Shown: piece after piece, positions 1 through 8,927 of the stretch
Layout: each line of letters begins with the position of its first letter
How positions within the stretch are numbered: the stretch's first letter is position 1
Origin: an uncultured bacterium
Lineage (GTDB): Bacteria; CSSED10-310; CALFER01
Length of the DNA: 64,000 bases
NCBI GenBank assembly: GCA_937951895.1
Contig: CALFER010000024.1
Location: 1-64,000 of the forward strand
Direction: 5' to 3'
Translations under genes and position numbers: made by a program
The notes under the pieces: generated by a model
Databases searched by the model: none
What the model was told of the DNA's origin: nothing
The model's input: the letters and a program-made list of their open reading frames with translations, nothing else

Positions 1-541
1 CGGGGTAGAGCGTTCGTCCATCCTGATGGATCGAAATGAACAGGAGATCCGGATCATTCCAGAAAATGGACTGCGTGCCGTCTCCGTGATGCACATCGGT
101 ATCGATGATGGCGATACGGCGGAGGCGATGTTTGATTCTGAGATGCTGAACGAGGATGGCGATGTTGTTCAGAACACAGAACCCGCGGGTTCCCAGGGTG
201 ATGCGGTTGGCGTGATGACCGGGAGGCCGGATCAATGCAAATCCGTTGCTGACCCGTCCGGAGATTTTCGCATCGGCGAGTGCGAGCAGCGCTCCGGCAG
301 CCATCCGGGGCGACTCGGTTGCGATGGCGTCGAATTCGGGCAGACAGACATGGACCGCCTCGATCGAATCACGCCCGGCCGGCTGGGCTTCGATCAACTC
401 GATCGACGCGCGAAGCAGAATCCCGGACCGGGTGATGGCCTCCCATGTGGTCAGCAGCCGCTCCGGTGATTCAGGATGATCCGATTCATGAACCCAATCG
501 ACCGACGGGACGTAGGTGAGACCCGTGCGGAGAGGCATCAT
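1..541 (-). CDS. Histone deacetylase family hydrolase (C-terminal part beyond the window)
   Basis: This is the N-terminal ~180 residues of an HDAC/acetoin-utilisation/acetylpolyamine amidohydrolase family protein; the rest lies beyond the left edge. These are Zn-dependent deacetylases that remove acetyl groups from lysines or polyamines. The reverse-strand translation has the early HPE-x-P-x-RL segment, then RPPGHHA, a GFCVLNN segment, and IDTDVHHGDGTQ, which holds the first metal-binding Asp and His. The second conserved Asp is outside the window. Two in-frame ATGs lie at 541 and 538, and 541 is used. The gene begins 7 bases after the YugP-type protease stop and looks like the last visible gene of the minus-strand grpE operon. 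Family is confident; substrate is unknown. Confidence 0.9.
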   Translation of the reverse strand, partial: MMPLRTGLTYVPSVDWVHESDHPESPERLLTTWEAITRSGILLRASIELIEAQPAGRDSIEAVHVCLPEFDAIATESPRMAAGALLALADAKISGRVSNGFALIRPPGHHANRITLGTRGFCVLNNIAILVQHLRIKHRLRRIAIIDTDVHHGDGTQSIFWNDPDLLFISIHQDGRTLYP

Positions 542-548
542 GCCGGCG

Positions 549-1259
549 TTATTCGTCCCGTCCGCCGAGCAAACCGAGGCGGAGGAGCCAATAGAGCAAC
601 TGCAGAACGGCTGTGACGGCCGCCGCGAGATACGTCATGGCCGCTGCGCTCAGAACGGCCGAAACCCCATCCATCTCATTCGCGGCCACCAGTCCATTCT
701 GAGCCAGTTGCACCTTCGCTCGTGACGATGCATTGAATTCGACCGGCAGAGTCACAATGGTGAAGAGCACCGCAGCACCAAACACCAGAACACCGAACTT
801 GGCCATTCCCAGACCCAACGCAGAACCCGCCGACGCCAGAATGATTCCGAATGTGATCAGGATCCAGGCAAAATTTGATCCGAGATTGGCCAGAGGGACG
901 AGAGCCGATCGGAGTTGCAGGGCCGCATATCGCTCTTTGTGCTGGATGGCATGTCCGGCTTCATGTGCGGCGATGCCCTGAGCGGCGACCGATCGTGAAC
1001 CGTACACCTCGGGAGACAGTCTCAAGGTGCGCGAAGAAGGATCATAATGATCCGACAGAGACCCGGCCACCGCTTCGATTGGAACATCGTTGAGGCCGTT
1101 GCGGTCGAGAATGATACGGGCGGTTTGCGCGCCGGTATTGCCGGATACTGCCGGCACACGTGAATACTTGTTGAATGCGGCACGAACCTTGAAGGATGCC
1201 CAGCCGGCCAGAATCAGGCCCGGCAGCAGCAAGACGATGTAAAGGGGATCGAATATCAT
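549..1259 (-). CDS. YugP-type neutral zinc metallopeptidase, membrane-bound
   Basis: A 236-residue integral membrane protein with the zinc-protease motif HEAGH at residues 99-103 and an N-terminal transmembrane segment (about residues 5-22). Two further hydrophobic stretches lie at about 130-175 and a last one near 205-230. Length and layout match the YugP/DUF-type Zn_peptidase_2 family, whose physiological substrates are largely unknown. Its ATG overlaps the grpE stop by 4 bases (ATGA), which suggests translational coupling. Placement behind grpE hints at a role in stress or membrane-protein quality control, but that is inference. Confidence 0.88.
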   Translation of the reverse strand: MIFDPLYIVLLLPGLILAGWASFKVRAAFNKYSRVPAVSGNTGAQTARIILDRNGLNDVPIEAVAGSLSDHYDPSSRTLRLSPEVYGSRSVAAQGIAAHEAGHAIQHKERYAALQLRSALVPLANLGSNFAWILITFGIILASAGSALGLGMAKFGVLVFGAAVLFTIVTLPVEFNASSRAKVQLAQNGLVAANEMDGVSAVLSAAAMTYLAAAVTAVLQLLYWLLRLGLLGGRDE

Positions 1260-1855
1260 GTCGATTCACCTCCGGGTACATCCAGGGTTGATGTTGTTTG
1301 ATTCGATGGAGGCAATCCGGAACTCACGACGACACGGGCCGGCCGAAGAATCCTGCCGTTCAAACGGAATCCCGCGACGAGCTCTTCGACGACGGTCCCC
1401 TCGGGCATGACCGCATGCGGCACCATCGTGACGGCTTCGGCAAGAGAGGGATCGTATGGAGTTCCCGTTACCGATAGCCTCTCGAGACCCAGCTTTGTCA
1501 GCGTGGTCATCAGATTGTCCAGGATCAGCTCGATTCCACGCCGAAACGATCCGCTGTCATGCGTCGTATCCGCAACAGCCAGATTCAACGCATCCAGCAC
1601 CGGAAGAATATCCCGGATCACCTCGCCCCGATACTGATCCGCCATCTGAATGCGCTCTTTATCCTTCCGTTTCCGATAGTTGTCGAATTCGGCTTTCAGA
1701 CGTTGGAGCATATCGAGATACTCGTTGGATTGGCGTCGCACGAGATCCAGTTCGGATTCCTGCGTCGGTTCGGTCGGAGCCTGCGGGTCCGATCCATCCA
1801 CCGGAGCGTTCTGAATCGGGTCGGAACCGATTGTTTTCTGTTCGGGTTCACCCAT
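1256..1855 (-). CDS. grpE: Nucleotide exchange factor GrpE
   Basis: GrpE releases ADP from DnaK and so resets the Hsp70 cycle in the cytoplasm. The 199-residue product has an acidic, low-complexity N-terminus (to about residue 40) and a long helical region with the family signature LKAEFDNYRKR. A C-terminal beta domain holds YDPSLAEAV and the G-T-V-V-E-E-L-x-x-G-F segment. An upstream in-frame ATG at 1921 exists, but the ATG at 1855 is preceded by GAGGTG at a normal distance and fits the family start. dnaK, dnaJ and hrcA are not next to it in this window, and no CIRCE operator is visible. A sigma-70-like promoter lies about 75 bases upstream. Confidence 0.95.
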   Translation of the reverse strand: MGEPEQKTIGSDPIQNAPVDGSDPQAPTEPTQESELDLVRRQSNEYLDMLQRLKAEFDNYRKRKDKERIQMADQYRGEVIRDILPVLDALNLAVADTTHDSGSFRRGIELILDNLMTTLTKLGLERLSVTGTPYDPSLAEAVTMVPHAVMPEGTVVEELVAGFRLNGRILRPARVVVSSGLPPSNQTTSTLDVPGGEST

Positions 1856-1929
1856 GAAACACCTCATCAAATGGTTAACAATCAACGGCAGCCACAAGTT
1901 CCAGCCTTCCACACCCATCAACCACTAAA

Positions 1930-1958
1930 AACATATTTCCTTAGTCGATCGTTGTCAA
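1930..1958 (-). promoter_or_regulatory. Sigma-70-type promoter for grpE operon
   Basis: On the minus strand a perfect -35 TTGACA (1953-1958) is separated by 17 bases from TATGTT (1930-1935). It begins inside the last codons of the glycosyltransferase gene and points at grpE, giving a leader of about 70 bases. Assignment rests on hexamers and spacing only. Confidence 0.6.
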
Positions 1959-3103
1959 GTATTTTCCGGCACGTTGTTCGGGGGAAGCCTGAGTTCGGCC
2001 CGGAGCAATGGCGCGCTCCAGATCGGCCGGTCTAGCTCCACGACCCGGATGAACCACTCTGGTGTTGCGAGTCGTCTGAACACGTCGAGGGGCACGCGAG
2101 CGTGGGGTTCGCGGGTCACGAGGCCGAACTTGTCATAGAAATCCGGAGTATTGGAGATCTCCACGAGATATCGTGCCTGGGGGATCGGATTCCAGGAGAA
2201 TTCGTATTGCCCGGAAGATGTGTTCGGAAGGATGGGATCGAATGAAGCACCGGTTACCGGCAGCGGGATGAGGAAGTCGAGGAGTTTCAGGGTGCGGAAG
2301 ATCCGTGCAACCGTTGAACCGCTGTGTTTCCTGAGAAATGCCAGGGGAGCGGTATGCCAGTCATAGATCTTTCGGGGAGGTGCTGAATCGAGTTTCTTGG
2401 CCTGGCCGAACCAATGAATCATGTGAGCCTGTGACACGATAGCGACGTCGAGATGTCGGGAGCGGATCCGGGTTGACAAATCGGTATCTTCATACCCCAT
2501 GAAAAAACGCTCGTCCATGCCTCCGAGCGCGTGGGCAAGGTCACGACGCATGAAGAACCCGGCTCCGCCGATTCCCTCGACCGGAACATCCGTCGTGGAT
2601 TGCCAGAGGGCGAGATCGAGGTTCCAGATTGATTCGAGAGTGCGGTGGCGGGAGAAAAACGGGAGTCGGGTGAAGAGTATGACGGCACGTATCAGTGAGA
2701 GATTTTTCAGAGTACACACTTCGAGATCGAGGGTGTGATCGATGAATGTGCGGGGACCGGCCGCTCCTGTCGAGGGGTTGTGGAGCATATGGTCGACGAG
2801 AGCGCTGAGACATCCCGGGAGCAACTCGGTATCCGGATTCAGGAAGAACACATACGTTCCCCAGGCCACGGCGAGTCCTTGGTTGTTGGCTCTTGAAAAA
2901 CCGGCGTTGTCGAGATTCCGGATGAGGTGAACCGAGGGAAACTCGGTGGTCAGCATCGCGACACTGTCGTCGCTGGAACGATTGTCCACAACGATGATCT
3001 CGACGGTCCCGCATCCGGCCTGTCTCAGGATGGAATGAATGCACCGTCTGAGCAGACTGCAGGTGTTGAAGTTGACGATGATGATGCTGATATCGACATT
3101 CAC
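1955..3103 (-). CDS. Family 2 glycosyltransferase with C-terminal beta-sandwich-like domain
   Basis: The first ~280 residues form a GT2 (GT-A fold) catalytic domain. It has ISIIIVNFNT at the N-terminus, EIIVVDNRSSD, a metal-binding NPDTE (the DxD-equivalent), and a rhamnosyltransferase-like GGMDERFFMGYEDTDLS acceptor-site segment. It probably adds a sugar, possibly rhamnose, to a surface polysaccharide. After about residue 295 comes an extra ~85-residue region with F-x-W and Y-x-V-E-I-S, resembling modules in the secreted proteins at 6421 and 7497. No signal peptide is seen. The start is uncertain: GTG at 3103 fits the domain edge but its GGAG lies unusually close. It diverges from the kinase gene. 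Confidence 0.85.
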   Translation of the reverse strand: MNVDISIIIVNFNTCSLLRRCIHSILRQAGCGTVEIIVVDNRSSDDSVAMLTTEFPSVHLIRNLDNAGFSRANNQGLAVAWGTYVFFLNPDTELLPGCLSALVDHMLHNPSTGAAGPRTFIDHTLDLEVCTLKNLSLIRAVILFTRLPFFSRHRTLESIWNLDLALWQSTTDVPVEGIGGAGFFMRRDLAHALGGMDERFFMGYEDTDLSTRIRSRHLDVAIVSQAHMIHWFGQAKKLDSAPPRKIYDWHTAPLAFLRKHSGSTVARIFRTLKLLDFLIPLPVTGASFDPILPNTSSGQYEFSWNPIPQARYLVEISNTPDFYDKFGLVTREPHARVPLDVFRRLATPEWFIRVVELDRPIWSAPLLRAELRLPPNNVPENT

Positions 3104-3192
3104 TCCGGATATGCTAAACTCGATCCTCCCGACATGTCCAGTACGTCGGCGTGGACGAAGCGACCGATTCGGATCGTTCAAATGGACGGAAG

Positions 3193-6100
3193 ATGCCTGA
3201 GACTCCGCTGAAAAATATAGATGGATATCCTGTCGAGAAAGAACTCGGGTCGGGATCATCCGGTGCGGTCTACCTGGTTCGACTCCCTGGCCGTCAGCGC
3301 CTTGCGGCATTGAAATTACTCAAAAACCCGCAGACACCTGCGGATGTTCTGCGATTTCGACGTGAATTCGGCGCAATGGCACGCTGTTCGCACCCTTCTG
3401 TGATCTCGGTCTATACATCCGGAGAATTTCAAGGGCATCCGTACTTCCTGATGGAGTATGTCAAGGGAGATGATTTCATCGCCGCACTCCGTCGCGGCTT
3501 GCGCCCGCTCGAACCGCTCAGCCTTCCGAAAGTCAGTCTTCTGGTCGGCTCCGGCATTCAGATTCTGGATGCCCTTCGCTATCTGCACGGACGTCGCATC
3601 GTCCATCAGGATTTGAAACCGGCCAATATTCTCATTACCGAAGGCAACATGGTCAAACTTCTGGATTTTGGTCTCGCAGGCGGCCTGGCCGGTCAGTTCC
3701 GGGATCCCGGATCGCATGGAGGGACACCCGGTTACACGGCACCGGAGCAGGCTCTTCGATCCGGATTCGACCCGCGTTCCGATCTGTACTCACTCGGAAT
3801 CTGCCTCTATGAAGCGCTCTGCGGCGTCCATCCATTCGGCAAATTCGACACGTGGCAGCAACTGATCGAGAAGCAGCTGTCCGGAGTCCATACTCCTCCC
3901 AGTCGCCTTCATCCCGGCTTATCCGTCGACTGGGATTACTTCATCGGCAAACTGATCGCTCCGGATCCGCTCCAGCGTTTTCAGAGCGCCAGTCAGGCAC
4001 TGGCCGCACTCAGACGGATGCAGGAGCAGATCGGTCAGTCGGCTCAGCAGACAGCACTCGATGCGCCGGACTGGGGCTTTCTCGAAGCACCCTTTCTGGA
4101 TCTCGGAGACGTCGCCCAGAAAGTGATTCAGGGTATTCACGAAGATTCGGCTCGTTTTTTTCAGATTTGCGGTCCTTCCAGGTCGGGCCGATCCCGTTTG
4201 CTCGATGAGCTTTCGTCGCGACTTTCCGCTTCGCATCGCATCGTGCGGGTCTCATGTTCGGATCACCGCGAAACGACATCGCTGTTTCGCTCGTTTTTCA
4301 ACGGGTTCGATGACCCCGGATCGAGTCGGCATCGAAAAGTGCTCGATGCACTGCTGGGATTCTTCGAAGCGGATACGAAAACGGCACCGCGAGACTCACT
4401 GAAACGCTTCCACCGGCGTTTCGTCGAGTTTGTCTCACCGATGCAATCGACCTGCATACTGATCGATGATTTCGATAAATCCGGAGATTTTTTCCCGCAG
4501 TGTATCCAGTTGTTGATGTCTGATGCTCAGGGTGCGGTGCGAATTGTTCTGACGACAACCACCTGCGTCAACATTCCACCCGATGCATCGGTGAGTTATC
4601 CCTATCCGCCAACGACAAGCGCGCAGACCGAAACGATTGTCGGGTCGATGCTCGGCACGGACCGGATTTCACGATCTCTGATCGATCGACTGCACGACGT
4701 TTCGCAGGGGTTGCCCGGCGTGCTGTACGACCTGCTCTGGGCATACCGCCATGAAGGATCTCTGATCTATCAGCGGAACGATTGGTGGTTTCAGCACCCG
4801 GCGATTCCGGAACCCGCTCGGGTTTCCGAGATCGATGTGACCCGGTCGACACTCAAATCTCCGCTCCCGACTCCGATGCTTCCCGAGACCGATCGGTTGG
4901 ACCGCGAAGTCCTGCGAACGATCGCGGCCCATGAAGTTCCGTGCCCGTACTCGGTTCTCAGCAGCATTTTCGCCGCACGCGAAGAACTGCTTCTGGAAGT
5001 CATCGATCGACTGATCCGGACGGATTGGATCGTCGAGCAACTCAAGGATGAAGACGTCGTCTACCAGATCCGGCACAAGCATCACGCCGCGTATCTGGTC
5101 GAATCGATGACACCCTTTCACCTGAGTTACATCCACCGGCGGCTGGGGGATCATCTCTCTCGCAAAACCGACACCAACTCAGGCCTCATGCATCGGATTT
5201 CAGATCATTATCTTCGTTCGGACGCTCCCGAACTCGCACTCCCGTTCCTGGAACGATCCGCTTGCGCCGCGATGCAATGCTTTGACAACCACAGAGCACT
5301 CCGTCTCCTGGATGATCTCAAACTCATGGTCCAGAAACTGCATGATATCAAACCCCTGGCACTTCCGTTCCCGTCCGGGATGGTGCTCACCATCGATCAT
5401 CTCCCGGCGTCATCGGTCGAAGCCATCCACCAGGCTGTGCAACGGACCCTCGCGATCGAACTCGACCTGAAGTTCATTCGGGCCATGCGTGACCGCGGAC
5501 TCGTACTGACACGCATCTCGGAATATGGTCTCGCATTCGAGGAATTTCAGCGAATGCTGGCACGCGCCCGGGATATCCGCTCTCCCGAGTTTGAATCGGT
5601 TGCCTTGCGTTCGATCGGGCAGGTTCTTTTTTATCAGATGAAATATGAGGAGGCGGCGAAATACTTCGAGCAGTCGCTCGCGATGCGCGAAACCGCTCAG
5701 GATCGTCAGGCGATAGCGGATTCGATGAATGCGCTGGGAGCCGCGTACCAGAAGATGAACCGGCTGGACGACGCGATCCGCTGTTTCAAGGAATCGCTGG
5801 CAGTGTGCGAGGAATTGAAGGACCAGCGCGGAACGTCATATCTTCGCAACAACATCGGGAACATCCTGTTTCTGAAAGAGGATTACGAAGCGGCGCGGCA
5901 AGAATTCGAACTGAGTCTCGAGACGCTCCGATCGCTGGATGACCGACCGGGAATCGCTTTCACGGCGTATAATCTTGGTACCGCCTTCCGCATGCTCAAA
6001 CGCTATGATGATGCGATCGACACGATGCGGATTGCGTTGGAGATCCGCCGGGAGATGGGAGATCTGCGCGGTGTTGCGGTATCACTGGCAGCGATCGGAG

Positions 6101-6258
6101 ACGTGGCGCATGACAAAGGGGATGACGTGATGGCTGAGGCCTCTTTGCGTGAGAGTGAGGCTTTGCTTGAGGAGTTGGGATGCCGGGACGAATATGCCGT
6201 TCATCTCGAAACACTCAAAACACTGCGCGGCACGACGAATACCGCCCCCCCCTCTTGA
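3193..6258 (+). CDS. Ser/Thr protein kinase with ATPase-like and TPR domains
   Basis: A 1021-residue multidomain signalling protein. The eukaryotic-type kinase domain (about 10-275) has the glycine loop GSGSSGAVYLV, the ATP-binding Lys in AALKLLK, VHQDLKPAN near 137-145 (HRD with Gln for Arg), DFG in LLDFGLAG and APE in YTAPEQ. A STAND/AAA_16-like segment follows (about 305-500) with GPSRSGRS where a P-loop Lys would be expected and ILIDDF as Walker B. The C-terminal third carries tandem TPRs (about 750-1000). This layout recalls PknK-like kinases that phosphorylate partner regulators. An in-frame ATG exists at 3151; 3193 fits the domain edge better. No transmembrane segment is seen, so it is cytoplasmic. 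Confidence 0.9.
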   Translation: MPETPLKNIDGYPVEKELGSGSSGAVYLVRLPGRQRLAALKLLKNPQTPADVLRFRREFGAMARCSHPSVISVYTSGEFQGHPYFLMEYVKGDDFIAALRRGLRPLEPLSLPKVSLLVGSGIQILDALRYLHGRRIVHQDLKPANILITEGNMVKLLDFGLAGGLAGQFRDPGSHGGTPGYTAPEQALRSGFDPRSDLYSLGICLYEALCGVHPFGKFDTWQQLIEKQLSGVHTPPSRLHPGLSVDWDYFIGKLIAPDPLQRFQSASQALAALRRMQEQIGQSAQQTALDAPDWGFLEAPFLDLGDVAQKVIQGIHEDSARFFQICGPSRSGRSRLLDELSSRLSASHRIVRVSCSDHRETTSLFRSFFNGFDDPGSSRHRKVLDALLGFFEADTKTAPRDSLKRFHRRFVEFVSPMQSTCILIDDFDKSGDFFPQCIQLLMSDAQGAVRIVLTTTTCVNIPPDASVSYPYPPTTSAQTETIVGSMLGTDRISRSLIDRLHDVSQGLPGVLYDLLWAYRHEGSLIYQRNDWWFQHPAIPEPARVSEIDVTRSTLKSPLPTPMLPETDRLDREVLRTIAAHEVPCPYSVLSSIFAAREELLLEVIDRLIRTDWIVEQLKDEDVVYQIRHKHHAAYLVESMTPFHLSYIHRRLGDHLSRKTDTNSGLMHRISDHYLRSDAPELALPFLERSACAAMQCFDNHRALRLLDDLKLMVQKLHDIKPLALPFPSGMVLTIDHLPASSVEAIHQAVQRTLAIELDLKFIRAMRDRGLVLTRISEYGLAFEEFQRMLARARDIRSPEFESVALRSIGQVLFYQMKYEEAAKYFEQSLAMRETAQDRQAIADSMNALGAAYQKMNRLDDAIRCFKESLAVCEELKDQRGTSYLRNNIGNILFLKEDYEAARQEFELSLETLRSLDDRPGIAFTAYNLGTAFRMLKRYDDAIDTMRIALEIRREMGDLRGVAVSLAAIGDVAHDKGDDVMAEASLRESEALLEELGCRDEYAVHLETLKTLRGTTNTAPPS

Positions 6259-6284
6259 TTTCTTGCGCGTATATCGTGTATACA
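6255..6284 (+). promoter_or_regulatory. Putative promoter with overlapping inverted repeat
   Basis: TTGATT (6255-6260) and TATACA (6279-6284) are 18 bases apart and face the secreted-protein pair at 6421. An inverted repeat GTATA-N5-TATAC (6269-6283) sits across the -10 box, as an operator would. Prediction by eye. Confidence 0.4.
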
Positions 6285-6420
6285 GTCAGGCAGCCCGATC
6301 GCAGGGCTTCGGATTCTTCTCGACGAGTCAACGAATCGCTCGTCCCTGCAAGATCCGTAATCAGTGAAGGTGGCTTTCAGGCATGTTTTTTGCAGTTTCC
6401 CGGTTCGGGAGGTTTTATCC

Positions 6421-7500
6421 ATGAACCAGCCATCATTCAATCGTTGTATCGCCATCCTCGGGCTTCTTTTCGCAACTTTTTGTTTTTCATTCGCTCCGAT
6501 CCAAGCCGCTGATGATCAGACCCCTCCATATCTGGTCGATCCAATCCCCAACCCGAATTCATCCGGCAACGCCCAGAACTGCACCGTCAAGGTCGCTGTC
6601 GTTGACGATCTATCCGGTGTCGAACAGTCGACGATCGAGATGCAGATCAACGGCGCCCCGCCCATCGTCGAACCCATCATAGAGCCTCTCACTTCCGGTC
6701 GCGGCTACAACATCTACACCCAGCTCGAAGGATTTTCAGGCGGCGAAACAATCACGATCACGATTACCGCCGAGGACAACAATCAGAATGTGATGCATGA
6801 ATTCTGGCGCTTCCAGATCGCTCAGATGATCTTCGACGAACGTATCGTCGCGCTCTACCCGCTCGACAATGCCTGGCTCGATTATGATCTCGAACAGCAT
6901 CACGTTCGCTTCTCGTGGACCGAAGGCTACATTCCCGGCTGCTACCGCCTCAAACTGACTCCGGATTCATTCCCTTCCGGAACGATCGACATCGAACAAA
7001 ACTCAGACGGAAATCCATTCGGCATGGTCATCGCTGATTTTCCGATCAGTGCCGCGGAAGACTGGATGGTTCTGAAATCGCTCGGGTCGATCCAGTGGCA
7101 GGTGGCGCCGATCGAAAGAATCGGGGGCGCTGTGGTGGGCGGATACACCCCCGTTCAGTCGCTCCGATACTGCACGCAGAATATCCCCCTGCTTCTCACT
7201 CCGGCACATAACGCAATCATTCGTCCCGGTTATCCCCCTTACGTGTCCTGGAAAGCGATCAGAGATGCCGATGGATATTACTTCATCTGTGTGCGCCTCG
7301 ATGAGCAGGGGCGTTTTACCAACGATGTCATCTCGAGTTTCATTCCACCCCTGATCACAGAACTCGCGATCTCCCCGAGCACATGGGAATCGTACAGCCC
7401 GGGGAAGTGGACCTGGTCGGTCGTTGCGACTTTCCCCGACGGCAGATTCTCTGAATATATGTTGAACCGTTTCACGAAACTGGAGTCGAGTACTGAATGA
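6421..7500 (+). CDS. Secreted Ig-like/beta-sandwich protein
   Basis: A 359-residue exported protein with a Sec signal peptide (about 1-31, hydrophobic core then IQAADD). A bacterial Ig-like domain follows (about 36-135: TPPYLVDPIPNP ... DDLSGV ... ITAEDNNQNV). Two beta-sandwich modules occupy about 155-255 and 262-357, each opening with a V-x-x-SW strand and carrying a late WQV or WSVVA strand. The same modules occur in the next gene and at the end of the glycosyltransferase at 1955. No catalytic motif is visible; a surface, adhesive or structural role is inference. The ATG at 6421 is preferred over the earlier in-frame start because it begins the signal peptide and follows a GGAGG site. It overlaps the next gene by 4 bases. 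Confidence 0.75.
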   Translation: MNQPSFNRCIAILGLLFATFCFSFAPIQAADDQTPPYLVDPIPNPNSSGNAQNCTVKVAVVDDLSGVEQSTIEMQINGAPPIVEPIIEPLTSGRGYNIYTQLEGFSGGETITITITAEDNNQNVMHEFWRFQIAQMIFDERIVALYPLDNAWLDYDLEQHHVRFSWTEGYIPGCYRLKLTPDSFPSGTIDIEQNSDGNPFGMVIADFPISAAEDWMVLKSLGSIQWQVAPIERIGGAVVGGYTPVQSLRYCTQNIPLLLTPAHNAIIRPGYPPYVSWKAIRDADGYYFICVRLDEQGRFTNDVISSFIPPLITELAISPSTWESYSPGKWTWSVVATFPDGRFSEYMLNRFTKLESSTE

Positions 7501-8927
7501 TAGTGATCCGATGCAACCGCGCTATCCTCTGGATTGGCTGTCTGATAGCCATGTCGGTTGCATCGAATGTTTCGGCCACGGTACTGGATCATCTCGCCCC
7601 CATCGTGCTCGATGTCAGTCCCGTTCCGGATGAAACCGGCGTTCTTCCGACACAGACGATCGAAGCCCATCTTTACGACGAGGATGTTTTCCCCGGTATC
7701 CCCGGCTCGGGCGTGGATCTTCAGACGATCCGGCTGTTCCTCAATGGAACGGAAATTCCGTTTTTTGCCGACTATCTGGGCGGAAATCGGGTTTTTGTCC
7801 ACAGCAACTGCCCGTCACCCATGCCGTCCTACCATACCATGAAGTGCGAGATCTCCGCCCGTGACTGTGCCGGCAACCGGATGCCGAGTTACATCTGGTA
7901 TTTCTTCACCACAAATCTTCCCGATACCACTCCTCCCATCATATCCTCCCTTTCACCTCCTCCTTTTGCCGGTGATGTCCCCCCCAGAATCGTGATCAGC
8001 AGCAAAATCTTTGACTACGAAAGCGGAATCGATCCTGATCTGCTGACGATGACGGTGAATGGAAATCGTGTCGAGCTGGTCATCAAACCGATCGTTTTCG
8101 GCTTCTTCGTTTCGTATGAACCTGTTTTGCCTTTCGAGTATGATTCGATCGTCATCGCCGAGATCACAGCTACGGATTACGCGGCCAATTTCCAGTCCTT
8201 CGAATGGCGATTTGAGATCATGTCCGAACCCATGCAGCCCCCTGAACTGATCTCACCCGAGAACGATGCGATACTCAACTACCAGATCGAAGATGGTGTG
8301 ATGAAGCTGCAGTGGACGTTTGAAAACGCATTCCCAAACTACAGACTCTTTTTGAGTGTTGCAGGCACGTCAGGTTTCCACGATATCGATCTCGAACCCG
8401 GCGACTATGAAGTCATCGGCGGCGCTGTGGCAACCAAAGCTTTTCCCATCGATCACGCCACCTGGAAACACCTCGCATCACTCGGTAAAGTCCGCTGGTT
8501 CATTCAGATGCTGGATCAGCCGGGAGGCATCCCGGTGTGCCCGGATTCCGAAAAACGCTGCTTCTTTCTCGCGAACCCGGATGCCGTAGTCCTGCGCGCT
8601 CCGTACGATCGTCAGAAGATATACAACACACAGGGATCCCCGATCTTTCGTTGGGATCCATTCGATAATGCGACCCAGTATACGCTCTGTCTGGCCGTGA
8701 TGGGCCAGGATGGCGATGTGCTCGACGATTATTTCGTCCGGAACATCGAATCCGAATTGCTTTCATTCCGCTTTTCACAAGCGCTCTGGGATCAGCTTCC
8801 ATCCGGTGTGTATGTCTGGACGGTCGCCGCAGCTTTACCCGATGGTGGTCAGTCCGAGTTCACGAATTACTGTTTTTATCGGTATAAGTTCCCGCCGATC
8901 CACGGTTGGATCGAAAATCCTGACTGA
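7497..8927 (+). CDS. Secreted protein with two Ig-like and two beta-sandwich modules
   Basis: A 476-residue paralogue of the preceding gene, translationally coupled to it by ATGA. It has a signal peptide (about 1-27). Two Ig-like domains follow (about 33-135 and 140-240; both start with a P-I-V/I segment and end in an aromatic strand, YIWYFF or FEWRFE). Two W-rich modules lie at about 255-365 and 370-470 (MKLQW ... VRWFI; PIFRW ... YVWTVAAALPDGGQSE). So it is the upstream gene with one additional Ig-like unit. No catalytic residues are recognised. The stop lies in the first copy of an 18-base tandem duplication. Likely a cell-surface or periplasmic structural protein (inference). Confidence 0.75.
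   Translation: MIVIRCNRAILWIGCLIAMSVASNVSATVLDHLAPIVLDVSPVPDETGVLPTQTIEAHLYDEDVFPGIPGSGVDLQTIRLFLNGTEIPFFADYLGGNRVFVHSNCPSPMPSYHTMKCEISARDCAGNRMPSYIWYFFTTNLPDTTPPIISSLSPPPFAGDVPPRIVISSKIFDYESGIDPDLLTMTVNGNRVELVIKPIVFGFFVSYEPVLPFEYDSIVIAEITATDYAANFQSFEWRFEIMSEPMQPPELISPENDAILNYQIEDGVMKLQWTFENAFPNYRLFLSVAGTSGFHDIDLEPGDYEVIGGAVATKAFPIDHATWKHLASLGKVRWFIQMLDQPGGIPVCPDSEKRCFFLANPDAVVLRAPYDRQKIYNTQGSPIFRWDPFDNATQYTLCLAVMGQDGDVLDDYFVRNIESELLSFRFSQALWDQLPSGVYVWTVAAALPDGGQSEFTNYCFYRYKFPPIHGWIENPD

Noticed and set aside
1856..1955. CIRCE heat-shock operator before grpE
   Set aside because: No TTAGCACTC/GAGTGCTAA inverted repeat is present; the region has only a sigma-70-like promoter.
1955..3310. Longer glycosyltransferase starting at 3310
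   Set aside because: The extra 69 residues are not conserved in appearance, would overlap the divergent kinase gene by more than 100 bases, and precede the natural start of the GT-A fold.
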